Source of the DNA: Blasia pusilla
Lineage: Eukaryota > Marchantiophyta > Marchantiopsida > Blasiales
Length of the DNA: 64,000 nucleotides
Direction: 5' to 3'
Assembly (NCBI GenBank): GCA_050084515.1
Contig: CM114273.1
Span: forward strand, 6,696,001 to 6,760,000
The notes below the pieces were generated by a model. It made no database searches and was not told where the DNA came from. It saw only the letters and a list, made by a program, of their open reading frames with translations. The stretch's first letter is position 1; each line of letters begins with the position of its first letter. Below are positions 1 to 11,526 of the stretch, in pieces. A program made the position numbers and the translations under genes.

Positions 1-3000
1 GACGGCCGGTCAAGACATGGGTGACATGAAGCTTCGCTCTCTCAAGAATCTGTCATTCTTAGCTAAGCCTTTCCTGGGGAGAGGTTTTGGAAGTCCGTGG
101 AAACTGGGCTGAACTTGATTCATGTGCTACACTTGGTGAACTGGTTGATCCCCTTTGACCACTAAAAGTGTAATGACTAGGTTCTTTGGTCGTAAGGCTA
201 CCGCCTCACATACATGAAAGAAGAAAAGCATCGAAGAAATCAAGTAAGTTTTCTATTATTTGAAATAGTAGTCCTGATTATCTTGAACGGGGAACCTCGA
301 AGCTTTCAATAGACTACACGTGGCTTTTAGCTAGTATTCGGAGATAAAGTAAACCCACTTTGAGCGATAAACCAGTGTGATGGTCTGAAGTGCAAAGAGG
401 AATCGACAGCGTGACCACCGCGGGATCCTATCCTCTTCAGGGTCTGCAACACAACGTGTCTACATGAATGACGGAGCTTAGAAGTTTAAAGATACCCCAC
501 GGCGCTAGACTCTCCACCCCACGGGCTCGCACGGATTCCGAATCTGCCCTCAGAAGACCCACAACAACGAACGACATAAGCAAACAATCTCCCAAAACGT
601 CGCGAACGTGGACGTCAGCTCGAACATGACGAGAACGGCGATGCACCCATACGTTCGAAGACCACAGATCGACGAGAATTTCGTTACTCTCTATACTCGT
701 TAGTCGTCTGAACTCTCACCGATCTCCACAGTTTTTTTCTTCCGCCTCAGAGGGAAGGATCGCGAACCCTGCAGGTACACGCTATCTATCGCGGCCGCCA
801 TCGCGTTAAAAGGGATACCGCCGAAAACTCGAAGTCCGTCCGTCCGGCGGCGGCGGATGGAAGCGAGGCTTTATCAATGCCCCCTGGCTTTTTCGAACGG
901 AAACGCCTGTCCTCCTAACTTCGCCGCGCCGCCCCATCAGCGGTCACTAGTAGTGGCAGCTGCGGCCATTAATAAGCGCGAGTAAACTGAGGCCCCATAG
1001 CGCTCGGGCAGTTCATCTTCGCACGCGCATGGACATTTTGAAACTTACCCCGGAGGATTTGCCCTAAAGCAGAAGTGAATGTAAACTTTAATAGAAACGT
1101 TTGATGAAAACCCATCGGGATACAAAGGAAGGAAGGGGGCCGGGGCCGGGGGCGTAGAGAGAAAAACCCGCGGGCCAAATCCGGCCTAAAGTAAACTTGT
1201 AGGAGAAGAGGTCGTGGCTTTTGGATATTTGATTTTCCGAGTCCCTTTCTTTTGTTTTAGGATGGGTTTCCCATCATAGATTCATCCCCCTTAATAATCG
1301 GGAAAGATGTGGAAAGTTGCGGAGGATTTATGGGGAGAATAGGGGGTGTGAAGAAGGGGATGGAATTTCGTAGTGAGATAGAATGGAGTGGCCTAGAAAT
1401 AATCTCTAGTGGGGTTTAGGAAAGAATGGCGAAATAGCAAGAATGGCGCTAGGCAAGAAGCCGGTTGAGAACATGTGATTTCCGGTCCAAATCTGAAATT
1501 TTTGTCAAGTTTCCAATGTGAAAATTGGGTTTTCTTTGCTAAATTTGGAAGAAAAAAAACGGCAAGAATGGCGAAAATTTTGACTACTTTGAATTTTTTC
1601 TCGGAAACATATCGGTATGCAAAAAAATCCTTTCCGAGCACTGCTCGTGTTACAGAGTAGTTGGAGTAGGACTTCAGAAGTTTGAATCTAAGAAAAAATT
1701 TAAACCAGCTTTTTCTTCTTATTGATTAAGAGACCATCAAGCTCAAAGCACAATACCGAGATGGATGGATGGGGATTAGAAACAAGTGCAAGAGCAATAA
1801 GTTTGAAGAGAAATTTTTTTCGCCAAGCTAGTAGGACAACCCAAATGGTGCTCGAGATTACTCGATGTACAAAAAGCACATGACTCGCTTTGGAAAAAGC
1901 AGATAGGGTTTAAAGCTATTCTAGACTTGCCATACACAATCCAAGAGAAGCCTAGGGCAGCCGACCCAATTTAGAATCAAATTTAATTTCCACATTGTGT
2001 GGATTCTTCTAATGAAATATCCTTTGTGACAAGGATATTGCCTTTTGATAAGGACCCATTCCAATGAAAGAGATTTTGTGATCAAGATATTTAAATGCAT
2101 CTGTTTCTTTTTTCATGTCAGCGATCTAGACCTTCAAACCTACGACTTATTTTTGGCATGACCAAGTATTAAAAAAGGTTTTGTCTCTCATGGCTAACAC
2201 CAATGGCTGCTTTTTTTGGGGTCCATGGCATGTCTTTCATTCTCCTTCTATATTTAGAGACCTCTATTTTGAATTAGAAAAATTTCCCTCACAAGAAATA
2301 CATTTAATTAATTAGAGTTTCCATCACTTGTTGCTTCTTTTAGTGCCTGTTTGGTGTTTGGCATGACCTATTTGTCGTCAATTCTTCTCATGGCCAAAAC
2401 GTCCCAAAATCATAGAGCAAAGGTGTAGGATTACTTAATCATTGTATTTGGTAATTTCCATAGATCTTGGTTTAAGAGGTGATGATGTGAAATCCCATAA
2501 CAATCTCATAAGCCTACCAAAATTGAAACCCAATGAGATGTATGCGATCATCTGTTTCCTAAAGAGAATGAAGTGTTATCTTTTTCCTAGTGTGGTTATT
2601 GTAGTAATAGATAACATTAATTGTAGTTATAGCCAATATAACAATGGTTGTCACCAAAGCAAGTGCAATGACAACTATAATTGTTGAGGTACCCCGTGAC
2701 TTGGCAATATAAGAAGGGGAAAGAACATATGCTTGATAGTGTTTTGAGTCCTCAAGTAAAAAATTAGCCTCCCAACCCTTAGAGCAATATTTTCTTGAGA
2801 TTATCTTCATTACAACTAAGTCATCATGAATAGAGTTGGGCAAGCGAGGATATGAAATTGATTTTTAAATGAGGCTAGTGTTTCGCAATAGTCTTAATTT
2901 GGTTGCTCAAACAAGAGTATATTCTTGTAGGAGCACTTGGAATTGAGATCTTAGGGAGATCTAGCCTAAGGGGGGATGCCATTATTGTATTAATATTCTA

Positions 3001-3054
3001 GCGGCCTAGGGAGGGAGAAATGATACATAAATAGCAATATGATTGCATGCCTCT
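1..3054. other. No gene recognised; flank left of gypsy copy 1
   Basis: About 620-1010 is GC-rich and rich in CpG, resembling the upstream regions of the intact genes further right, so it could be the promoter or 5' end of a gene lying left of the window; I see no convincing coding frame. From about 1200 on it is AT-rich and repeat-like. A 94-residue minus-strand frame at 2559-2843 has a hydrophobic stretch near its C-terminus (like a single membrane segment) but no family I recognise. Confidence 0.5.
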
Positions 3055-3567
3055 TGTCATGTCTTTTAGGATAGATCGGTGAGATCTAGTAGAGAGCCTT
3101 CTTGAGTAGTGGAGGACAGGCTTAGTAGGTCAAAGATGACCTGCTGAGGCCTCGGGAAACCTGAGAGAGCAGGTTTCCCCTTCGTTTCGGCTCATTTGGA
3201 GCCATATTGAGGAACTTACTATTTTAGGTAAATATCATTTTGAGTATATGATCAACTTTCTATTTTTGGTAAGTGGTCCTTGACCTCCTACATCAGGTCA
3301 AGAGCCAAGGAGGTGACTTGGGAGAATAGGTTACCATGGAGAGAGCTTGGGAGGGGGAGGGTATACCTCAAGGAGAGAGAGCTTGAGAGCTCATTCTCTC
3401 TTTGTTGAACCTCTTGGCATAAGGCGGCGGAGCTATGGTCCCTTGCCTTGTGAGTGTAACCCAAGCCTCTCATTAAGAGAGTGGGTTGGTTTGACATGAG
3501 AGAGAGTGCACACCTTTGAGAGCTATGGTGTGAGATGGTATAGAGAGAGATTGGATCTTACTTTACA
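3055..3567 (+). repeat. 5' LTR of gypsy copy 1
   Basis: This 513-bp segment begins TG and ends CA (CTTTACA). It recurs at 11655, 26207, 33341 (truncated) and 57220, and in diverged form at 16489. It contains a purine-rich GAGAGAGCTTGAGAGCTC stretch and a direct repeat of the motif TGACCTNCTA. No clear tRNA-primer site follows it directly, so the exact U5 end is provisional. Confidence 0.85.
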
Positions 3568-5108
3568 AAGAGAGAATGAGAGAGTGAGAGAGCTTCATGG
3601 GGGAACTCGCTGGTCACTCGCTGTTTTTGCAGGTTGGGGCCCATGTTCTCCATTCAGCGGCTGATCGGAGTGCTCACCAGAGCAAGGGCTGCTTTGATTG
3701 TTCTTTGCATTTGCCGATTTTTTGTGTGGAAGAGTGGCGCGCGGAAGCGCTGCCCTATTTCTGGTAGGGATTGATTATGGGGGCGGGTTGCCCCATGTCG
3801 GTGCTCTCGAGAGCACCATGTAGCTTGCTAATTTGTATTTTTACAGGTTTTACATTTTGGTTGGGAGAAATCAGCGCGGAAGCTAAACCAAATTTTGTGT
3901 AGGAGAAAGAGAAATTGGGCTTTACAACAGTCCTTGTCAATTTTATTGGAATGTCCAATTCCAAATATGTTTTGACGCCGTCGTAGATCGTGAAGCTGTG
4001 CACGTTGTGTAACAAACAGTACGCAATTTGGATTGCTAATAAAAAGTTATGATCAATCTTGCAAAACTGCCATTGCTAGGAAATTTTTAGGGTTAAATTG
4101 TTCAAACCCTAAACCAGCCGCCACACCGGCGGCGGCCGTCGCCGTCATAGTCATCATCAACGATCAACCATCACCATCAACGGTCAACCTTCACCGTCAA
4201 CGGTCCACCGTCCATCGGCTACTGTCGGCCGTTGCCGTTGCCTAACGTTGCTTAAAGCCGCATTTGGTTGTTGTCCACCCTTTGGTTGCCATTGTCGCCA
4301 TTACAAAGTGGTCTTTCACAACGTTCGTTGATTCTCTGACTTGCGTCGCCCCACATACTTTGTTTTGGCTGCCACCGTCATCAAAGTTTTTTCGTCAACC
4401 AGTGATGGCAGATGACCTCTGGTTATGGTGCTGCTATGTTGTGATTGGTAGCCGCTCGACAACAATCGAGTACCGTGCCGTGACACCTGTAGTTGCAACG
4501 CGCCGCCGATTTCCGCGCCGTGCCGCTAGTGGCCGTACCACACCATCTCAATCGCGGAGCCGCATCGTCATTGTGGAGCAGAGTGTGGGTTTATTGTTGA
4601 TTGAGGAGGGTATGCCGCTGAGTGCCGCATCCCACCATTGAAGGCCGTGCCGTTCGTAGTCGTTCCGTGCCGCCTGCAACGCCGCACCGTTCCGTTGGAA
4701 CCGCAGTCTATCGAGGAGTCATATTCCTCCCATACTGATTGGAGGAGTTCTCTCCATGACCAAGTTGGGGTTGAGATTTGCAGTTGCTGAGGAGCGACAT
4801 CGACATGTGTTTAGGTTACCCATTCTAGTCCTTTATCCTACACGAGTGAGGGATTCTGTGGATGCTGAGAGCATCATTTATGTATGTGGTTTAGGGGACA
4901 TAGACCTGTGTGGGATGTCCGGAGTTGAGGGTAGATTTTCGATGAGATGATACCCTGGTCGATTTGCCTTACCACGTTGCTTGTTGTAGCATGTTACACA
5001 AGTCGGGGAGGGAGAGTGTAGATCGAATCCTCGCATGTTTGGGATGAGTGATTGAGGGATTACTCACGAGGTTGAGAGTGATCATGTGAGAGGGGCACGA
5101 GGGCCATC
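3568..5108 (+). other. Long 5' leader of gypsy copy 1
   Basis: About 1.5 kb of mostly non-coding leader between LTR and gag. At about 4110-4230 it has a GC-rich stretch of short imperfect repeats of the type ATCAACGGTCAACC. Copy 3 has the same leader (57736-59317), and copy 2 has it in part (26729-27240) with another part inverted. No open frame in it is conserved between copies. Confidence 0.7.
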
Positions 5109-6663
5109 ATGGCGTCCTTTCACGATTTTGAGAGGCGAGGTAGTGGACGTGAGAGAAGATATGGAGGGTTTATCCGGAGTGGTGCAAGGTTTCGAGGGTC
5201 TCCACATGAGAGACCACCTCGATCTCCTTCTGTGTTGTCTTTAGACGAGGGGGAGCGTGTAGAGGAGTTTGTGAGCACATCGCCACACATTGTGAGTGGT
5301 CCTGCCAGTTGGGCGTACGAGATGGACGACCGGGGTAGAGGACCACATAGGTTTTCAGATGCAGTAGGCACGATTAAGTTGCGCGATTTCATAGCAGAGT
5401 TTAGGAGTTGGTGCGACTCCCAGCCGGCCAGTAACTCTAGAGAGTTCAACCCGTTTACAGCATAGAACGGTATGTTCCAGCATTTAGAGGGTGCGCCCAT
5501 GGACGATTACCATGAGTTGTCTCAGAGATATGCACGTGAGATCGAGGCGTGGAGGCTCTACTATGTCGACCCACACTATGTGTCATGGACGGAGCCGTTC
5601 CCAGATGAGGAGGAGGAGCCAAGAGAGGCTACTTCCTCTTCCACTAGTGATGTTTTAGGAGGGGTTACTCGCCGTGGAGTAGTTGCACCGTCTAGTCGGG
5701 TTCGTCCCAGGTTCAACCCCGTGGTCGAGTTCTTTGCTAAGTTGAGGGCGAGCTACCAGGGGGTACGGACGGAGAAGTTTCGGAGCATCCACGACTTCCG
5801 GAGGAGAGCATAGCCACCATGGGTTCTGGGCGAGAGCAGTCACAATTGCCTGCACTACATGTGCAGCAACGTGGACTCCAAGATAGGTCGATTGTGGCAC
5901 CACGAGCTCAGGGAGGATACCGGGAGGCCGTGCCACAGAGACCTGCGCCTTCATATGCGGCTCAGCAGCAGCCGCCTACTATTACTTATTGGTCATGTGG
6001 CGGAGCCCATCATCAGTGTAATTGCACTCGTCAGGTGGACGTGTGCCTCAGCATGGAGGAGGAGATGGTGCTGCACCAGGAGGTTATCTGTGTGACAATT
6101 GTCAGAAGTATGGTCATACACGTGCCAGGTGTTTCATTTTATATCCTGAGTTACGTCCGGACCGAGGGCCAGAGAGGGCACCCGAGCGAGTAGCTAGTCC
6201 GGGTGGGCCTAGAGATCGTGCACCAGGTGGTCCCATTGGGGGACGAGGAGCCGGAGTTGCCCGACAGGGTGGTGGAGCTGCCCACAGAGGAGGTAGAGTC
6301 CCACCACGTAGACGTGTCGAGGGAGATGCCGGGCGTGAGGCTAGGATGGCTGCTCAAATACATCAGCTACAGGAACAGATTGCCGCTATGGCATTGAGAT
6401 TACTCGATGTCGGGTCCGTGGCATCGACATCATATGGAGCAGCTAGAGATATGGAGGATCCTGGTTGGATGTGTGGGGTTGCCCTGATGGAGGCAGCTGC
6501 AGTTGTGACGCGTGGAGCAGCCGTAGAGTTGGATCCACAGCAAGGGGAAGCCTGGAAACGAACTAGGCTTCCTCAGTCTTTCACGACGTCCGAGGCGATG
6601 AAGACCCCATCGATGGGTCCTGATCAGAGTTCCTGGAGAGTTGGTGATGTTGTTGGTGTGTAG
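5109..6663 (+). pseudogene. Gag polyprotein, broken (gypsy copy 1)
   Basis: Gag is the structural nucleocapsid protein that packages element RNA in virus-like particles. The ATG at 5109 opens a frame stopped at 5463-5465, resumes in the same frame to 5813, then shifts. The C-terminal part in the frame from 6022 has a textbook CCHC zinc knuckle (CDNCQKYGHTRARC, 6091-6132), preceded in another frame by a second knuckle-like SCGGAHHQ motif, and then a Gly/Arg/Pro-rich tract. About 220 bp present in copy 3, covering the core gag domain, is missing near 5804. It cannot make a full Gag as it stands. Confidence 0.85.
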
Positions 6664-6766
6664 GCACGATGGGAGAAGTGAGTGCAACGACTCCTATTTT
6701 TTATGCTCATGAGGGGCATGTGTTGAGCACATTGTTGGGGGCGGCCACCATTGTGTATGCGCTCGT

Positions 6767-7657
6767 TTGTTTTCTGCTTCCGATGTTGTGACGTTGGGGG
6801 GTACGCTCGCCGAGACTTTTCGGCTGGCCGCTTCACTATGTGAGCGCAGAGTTGGAGTTCTTGCATCACGTTCAAAGGTGATTGCAGAGGAGGTGATGGA
6901 CTTGCCCTTGGAGCGGATGCTTGGGCCGTCCACGTCAGATTCATGGCGGGCTGCGGCTGCAACAAAGGCGGAGATGCCCGCTACACCCGCGATAGAACGT
7001 GCCATGGCTTCTCTTGGTGTTGTGTTGCTGGATAACCGAGGAGCGGTCTTCCAGTTGGTGAGTCCAGGAGGTAGAGCTTTTAGTACGCAACGTATCTTGT
7101 TGGATTCAGGAGCACAACCCTTGACGTTGGGGAAAGCGTCATTCAGAGGATTGGGCTTGACGAGAGCCAATGTGGAGCGTTGTCCATTCCGAATACAGAC
7201 ATCCTTGGGTGGAGCGAGTACCACACAGTATATCACCCGATAGGAGGTCGTGGTGAGGATTCGCCCAGGACATCCTACAGATGAGTCCGTGGTGCAAGCC
7301 AAGGCAATAGTGACTGATGCAGAGTTCTACGAAGTCTTGGTTGGTGGAGCAGTGTTATACCCGATGGATTATTGGGAGGAGTCAGCGTCCTATAGACCAG
7401 GACGGCAGTTAGGTGATGGGTGCCTTAGCTCATTACCTATTCAATTCACGGGTGCAGTGATCGAGCGACGGCTAGGAGAGGTGGCAACCTTAGCAGCATT
7501 TAGCAGTGCCATCACTTGGCCTAGTGATTTGATCGAGGGACATGTCTATGCAGAGGATACTCCCGTTCCTGACATCTCTATGGAGAGGAGTGTTATGGTA
7601 GCCGCATCATTCCGTGGAGGAGAGGTGCCATTGTGGGGCTCGACTGAGGAGCTTTGA
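6767..7657 (+). pseudogene. Retroviral-type aspartic protease region (gypsy copy 1)
   Basis: The frame 6767-7243 carries the protease signature LLDSGAQPL (DSGA at about 7103-7114). After a TAG at 7241-7243 the same reading continues at 7250-7657 with the C-terminal protease motif VLVGGAVLYPMDYW. A linker of about 130 residues follows and leads to the methyltransferase. The protease would cleave the polyprotein. The linker is shared by all three copies (WPSDLIEGHV, PLWGSTEEL), so it is a fixed part of the element. Confidence 0.82.
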
Positions 7658-7810
7658 CGATTGGCAAATGAGCACGTGCAGATCGCGTGGAGCGAGCCGT
7701 TTGCACCGGAGCGTGACGGATCTGAGGAATCCAAGGTAGCAGGGAGTGCTACAATGACGCCCTTGGATGCCACACCCATTGTGTGGTGTATCCCGGAGGA
7801 GGATATTTGA

Positions 7811-8741
7811 GTGTTAGATCTCTTTGGAGGGATTAGCACTGGGTTAGCTGTTATTTTGCAGGCATGAGTGCGAGTGTAGCAGTACCTGTATGTGGAGAGT
7901 GATGATGTTACGAGGCGCGTCTCACTACGACAAGTGGCGCAGTTATGCCTACATTTTCCGAACTTATTGGCTGCGTCCGCGGTACAGGGGTACCAGAGTT
8001 CCCTACCGAGAGATATTTCGTTGCTTGGGGCGCAAGACTTAGAGCGGTTAGGCACCATTGATTTGGTCATTGCCGGTTGGCCATGTCAAGGCCAATTGAG
8101 TGCTATACGAGGCAGCGGGTTGGCTTACACTCAGTCCAGGTTGTTTTGGGAGATGTTGAGGGTCTTATGGCAGTTGCAAGAGCACCATTCTCGTTCTCCA
8201 GCCTACATTCTGGAGAATGTGCCAATCTTAGGAGACTCCAGGTCACGGGTGGTGACGAGTGCTCATGAGGTGCGTCCTGGATCGGCCCAACACTGTTCTT
8301 GGATGCGGTGAGTGTAGGTTCTAGAGCCCATCGGCCGCGTCTATGGTGGACCAACTTGGTGCCCCATGTGTTGTAACGGAGGGCGTATGCAAGAGTGGAG
8401 CGCCCCTCCCATTTGTTAGTGGATTCCATTTTGGATCCTGGTCGTCGCTCAGAGGCAGTAAGGCACGATGATCGACCACTGTTGATTGTGGTCAACGGAA
8501 TAGGCAAGCCATCTTTCCCACGTTTATGAGTTTTCCCGCTTCCTATGCATACAAGGAGGCCGGTGATGGCTTGGTTTGGGATGACCAAGTTCAGAGGTTG
8601 GTGGAGCCCAACGCCGACGATAGAGAGCGGGCGATGGGATTTCCCACAGGAGTGACGGCAATACTGTCAATATCAGAGGCGTCTTGATGCCATGTCTTGG
8701 GTGAGGCGATGGACTTGAACTGCTTAACATGGATCCTCAGC
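7811..8741 (+). pseudogene. DNMT3-like cytosine-5 DNA methyltransferase domain (gypsy copy 1)
   Basis: Reading with frame changes gives a near-complete C5-MTase of about 310 residues. Motif I (SAM binding) is VLDLFGGISTGLA at 7811; motif IV is DLVIAGWPCQGQ with the catalytic Cys at 8084-8086; motif VI is LENVP (8210-8224); motif VIII is SRAHRPRLW; motif IX is ERAMGFPTGVT; motif X is GEAMDLNCLTWIL, ending at about 8741. The order I to X is canonical, unlike the rearranged plant DRM enzymes, and motifs I, IV and VIII are closer to DNMT3 than to MET1 or CMT. It lies between protease and RT. A TGA at 7808-7810 (CGA in copy 3) and further stops and shifts make this copy non-functional. Confidence 0.9.
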
Positions 8742-9179
8742 TTGGGAGTGGCTGAGCAGCGTCGGATGAGACCGCGACAGATCACATCGGTTGCGTTGTT
8801 GAGCCCCATGCCTATCGAGACGGTGGAGGTAGTGGATGGGGGCGAGACCCAAGGAGATCGACAAACTAGGGGAGATCGGGAGAGACACCCTTGGACTTCT
8901 TAGGATGTTTTGCAAGTACGCCAGGATATGATAGCCAGAGCATTGAGCGTGGTTAGGCCTTTGCATGTGGAGAGATCAAAGTTTGCGATTGGCTCGAAGA
9001 AGCGATCGAGTGTTGTTGTTCGAGACGGGGTTGCACCATAGCAACCATCGATACCCGCCCCAGAGAGTCCTACCATAGTCATGATAGAGACTTGAGAGCG
9101 AGATATAGGCCCTAAGTTGACAGGAGGAGAGCGGTGCCAAATACATCAGTTCCTCAGGAGTTATAGGAGCTGCTTTGCA

Positions 9180-9898
9180 TTTAGCATGGAGGATTTGGGT
9201 ATGCTGAAGGGACCCTACCCATCGGTAATCGACAGACAAAGTCCGATAGGTATGCCATGCCCACCCTTGAGGAGATCTTTGATGTGATTAGTCACGCAAA
9301 GGTCTTCACTTCATTGGATTTGCGAGCCGGATACCATGAGCTGCCTATTAGATTGCAGGACAAGAAGAAGACGGCATTTTGGGGCATCGATCGTCACGAG
9401 AAGGATTGTTTGTACCAGTGGCCGTTCTTACCATTTGGGTTAAAGAACGCCCCGGATGAGTTTCAGAGGGTCATGGATAGGATCTTGGCTAGTATGGATT
9501 TTTCTAGGTGTTATATTGATGACATTATAGTCTTTAGCGCCACGATTGAGGAGGTGTTTTGACGATTGCAGTTACATGGGCTCAAGCTACATCCATGCAA
9601 ATGCAAGTTCTTCTATGACTAGATTGAGTACTTGGGTCATACAATATACCTAGGGGGCCTTGGTATTCAGCAGAAAAAGGTAGAGGCTATCTCCCGCATT
9701 CCACGCCCTACAGATGTGAGCCGTGTTCGCTTATTCATGGGATTGGCGAACTTCTATCGGCGGTACGTGAAGGGATTCAGTTCGACTGCGAAGCCGCATA
9801 CCTTGCTGACCAAGGTGGATCACGAGTGGCATTGGGGGGATGAGCAAGAGCGAGCATTTCAATTGCTCAAGGACAGGTTGACGTCTGCGCCCATCTAG
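9180..9898 (+). pseudogene. Reverse transcriptase, broken (gypsy copy 1)
   Basis: RT copies element RNA into DNA. Visible motifs are SLDLRAGYHELPIR, FLPFGLKNAP, and the catalytic CYIDDIIVFS (YIDD at 9512-9523), followed by the thumb/connection FMGLANFYRRYVKGFS. The frame is open at 9257-9562 and 9632-9898 with stops between. The residue pattern is that of Ty3/gypsy RT. The stretch 8742-9180 between methyltransferase and RT is an element-specific linker with no domain I recognise. Confidence 0.92.
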
Positions 9899-9919
9899 AG
9901 GAGACCAATCAGGGGGCGT

Positions 9920-10290
9920 CCTTTCCAGTTGCACACAGATTGGAGCATGTTGGGGCTTGGAGCGGTGCTCACCCAGCATGATGATGAGGGTAGAGTTTGT
10001 GCTAGCTTACGCTAGCCGCTCAAACAATGATGTTGAGGCAAAGTACAACTTGTATGAGGATGAGTGCTTGGCGGTAGTCTGGGGTGTCGCGCATTTCGGG
10101 TGTTACTTATTTGGAAACCCCTATACCATCATCACTGATCATCAACCACTGAAGTGGTTGATGGAGTCCGACAAGCTTATAGGAAAGCTTGCGAGATGGG
10201 CTCTTTTATTGCAAGAGTATGATTTTCAGGTGGTACATAGACCTGGGATGCTCAACTAGGATGTAGATGGGTTGAGTCGTAACCCATGCC
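9920..10290 (+). pseudogene. RNase H domain, broken (gypsy copy 1)
   Basis: This degrades the RNA of the RNA:DNA hybrid. Motifs are LHTDWSMLGLGAVLTQ followed, after a frameshift near 9990, by ASRSNNDVEAKYNLYEDECL and ITDHQPLKWLM, then VVHRPG and DGLSRNP. The last of these marks the usual RNase H/integrase boundary of gypsy pol. Confidence 0.9.
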
Positions 10291-10518
10291 CGAGTCAGCG
10301 AGATGCGAATGGAGCTCGATGGCATGGAGAGAGTGATAAGGAGTCAGTGCCAGGATGGCATGCGTCAGCCTATTTAGGCATGTTGGCCATGGAGAGCCTG
10401 AGTGTGGAGACTTCGATGGCGAGGTCTAGTGGAGAGTCCTTGGATCCCGAGGCCAGTGAGGAGACCACAGGTGGCCGAGATATTCATGATGATGGAGTAG
10501 TCTTGGAGTACCTTTGTA

Positions 10519-11198
10519 TTGGTAGCGTTGCGAGCACCGTGGGTGCTAGAGAGCGGGATCGCGAGATCATCCCGAGGCGGATGGATTAGCGGAGAGAATT
10601 GTGCATACGGTGGAGAGGGGTTTCGCAAGTATGGCTTGCAGAGAGGTCACTTAGGATATTGGGACCTCCAGTTTCCATGGTTGGCGATGGGATACACATT
10701 CAGCAGGCATGCATCCTTAGCGTCTTTTCACCGTACTTGCTACTTTATGGCCGAGAGCCTGATTTACCTGCGGCCATTCGTCGAGATGCTGGTGAGATGC
10801 TGGACCTTGAAGAACCAGATGTATGGATGCGAGCATGTTCTCAAAGGGCTGAGTTTCGGAGAGTGATGCCCATGACGTTCGAGAACTTGGCGATTGCGCA
10901 GCATCGGGATACGTTGAGGTATGTGACTATTCGGGGTGGTGGTTATCGACCAACTATCCAGAGGTTTCATTGGGGAGATTATGTCTTCTTGCAGCAGACG
11001 GCACCAACGACGTTGGATATGACTGCAGGGCGCACTATCCTGAGAGTGCGTGACCCTTTGCCATCCGGTGTTCTCTTGCTGGAGGGACGCGATGATATGG
11101 TATGGAAGGACCATGTGCGTAATTGTGCGCCATGTCACCTTCCTAACATTGATGGTACAGTATATCCGAGCTTAGCAGTAGTTCTTGTAGGCTTGCGT
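10519..11198 (+). pseudogene. Integrase remnant, catalytic core deleted (gypsy copy 1)
   Basis: Copy 2 has a zinc finger and DDE core between GTRKRDR and the ADGL motif. Here that ~585-bp part is missing and the two sides are joined near 10560. What remains is the end of the core (KYGLQRGHLG, LLYGREPDLPAAIRR) and the C-terminal DNA-binding part (FHWGDYVFLQQTAPTTLD, CAPCHLPNIDGT). The deletion alone would prevent self-encoded integration. Confidence 0.85.
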
Positions 11199-11339
11199 TG
11201 TATGTTGTGTGCTTGTGCCCGTGGTGCGGCCACGATGCTAGTCTGTGATGGATGTTTGAGAGGTTGGCATATGGCATGTCTGACGCCACCTCTCACTAGG
11301 ATTCCTCGGGGACAATGGATATGTCCCAGATGTACATAG
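11199..11339 (+). CDS. PHD finger at the integrase C-terminus (gypsy copy 1)
   Basis: The last 46 residues of the frame 10599-11339 form a complete C4HC3 PHD zinc finger: CMLC, then CDGC, then GWHMAC, then WICPRC, ending one residue before the stop. PHD fingers usually read the methylation state of the histone H3 tail. Chromoviruses carry a chromodomain at this place, and here the PHD finger takes that position. The frame is continuous with the integrase C-terminal domain, so in the intact element it would be an integrase-PHD fusion. All eight zinc ligands are present in this copy. Confidence 0.88.
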   Translation, partial: CMLCACARGAATMLVCDGCLRGWHMACLTPPLTRIPRGQWICPRCT

Positions 11340-11526
11340 AGGAGATATTAGGTAGGTTTCGATTCCAACTTCTTTTGTGACATGGATGACATGAAGGCGA
11401 CTAACGATGGGGCCACATGAGCATCCGGTCTTTCTGCTCTTAGCGTCCTAGAGATGTATGTCATGGTAGGTAGGGATGGATGGCTATCTGGAGTTAGAGG
11501 GACCTAACCACCAGCTAAAGGGCGAT

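Noticed and set aside
2559-2843. 94-residue minus-strand frame with a membrane-like segment
   Set aside because: Low-complexity AT-rich DNA gives the hydrophobic run; no family match, no neighbouring exons.
7811-8741. Methyltransferase as a host gene that happens to lie next to a transposon
   Set aside because: It occurs three times in the same place between protease and RT, with the same linkers, and one open frame joins it to the protease.
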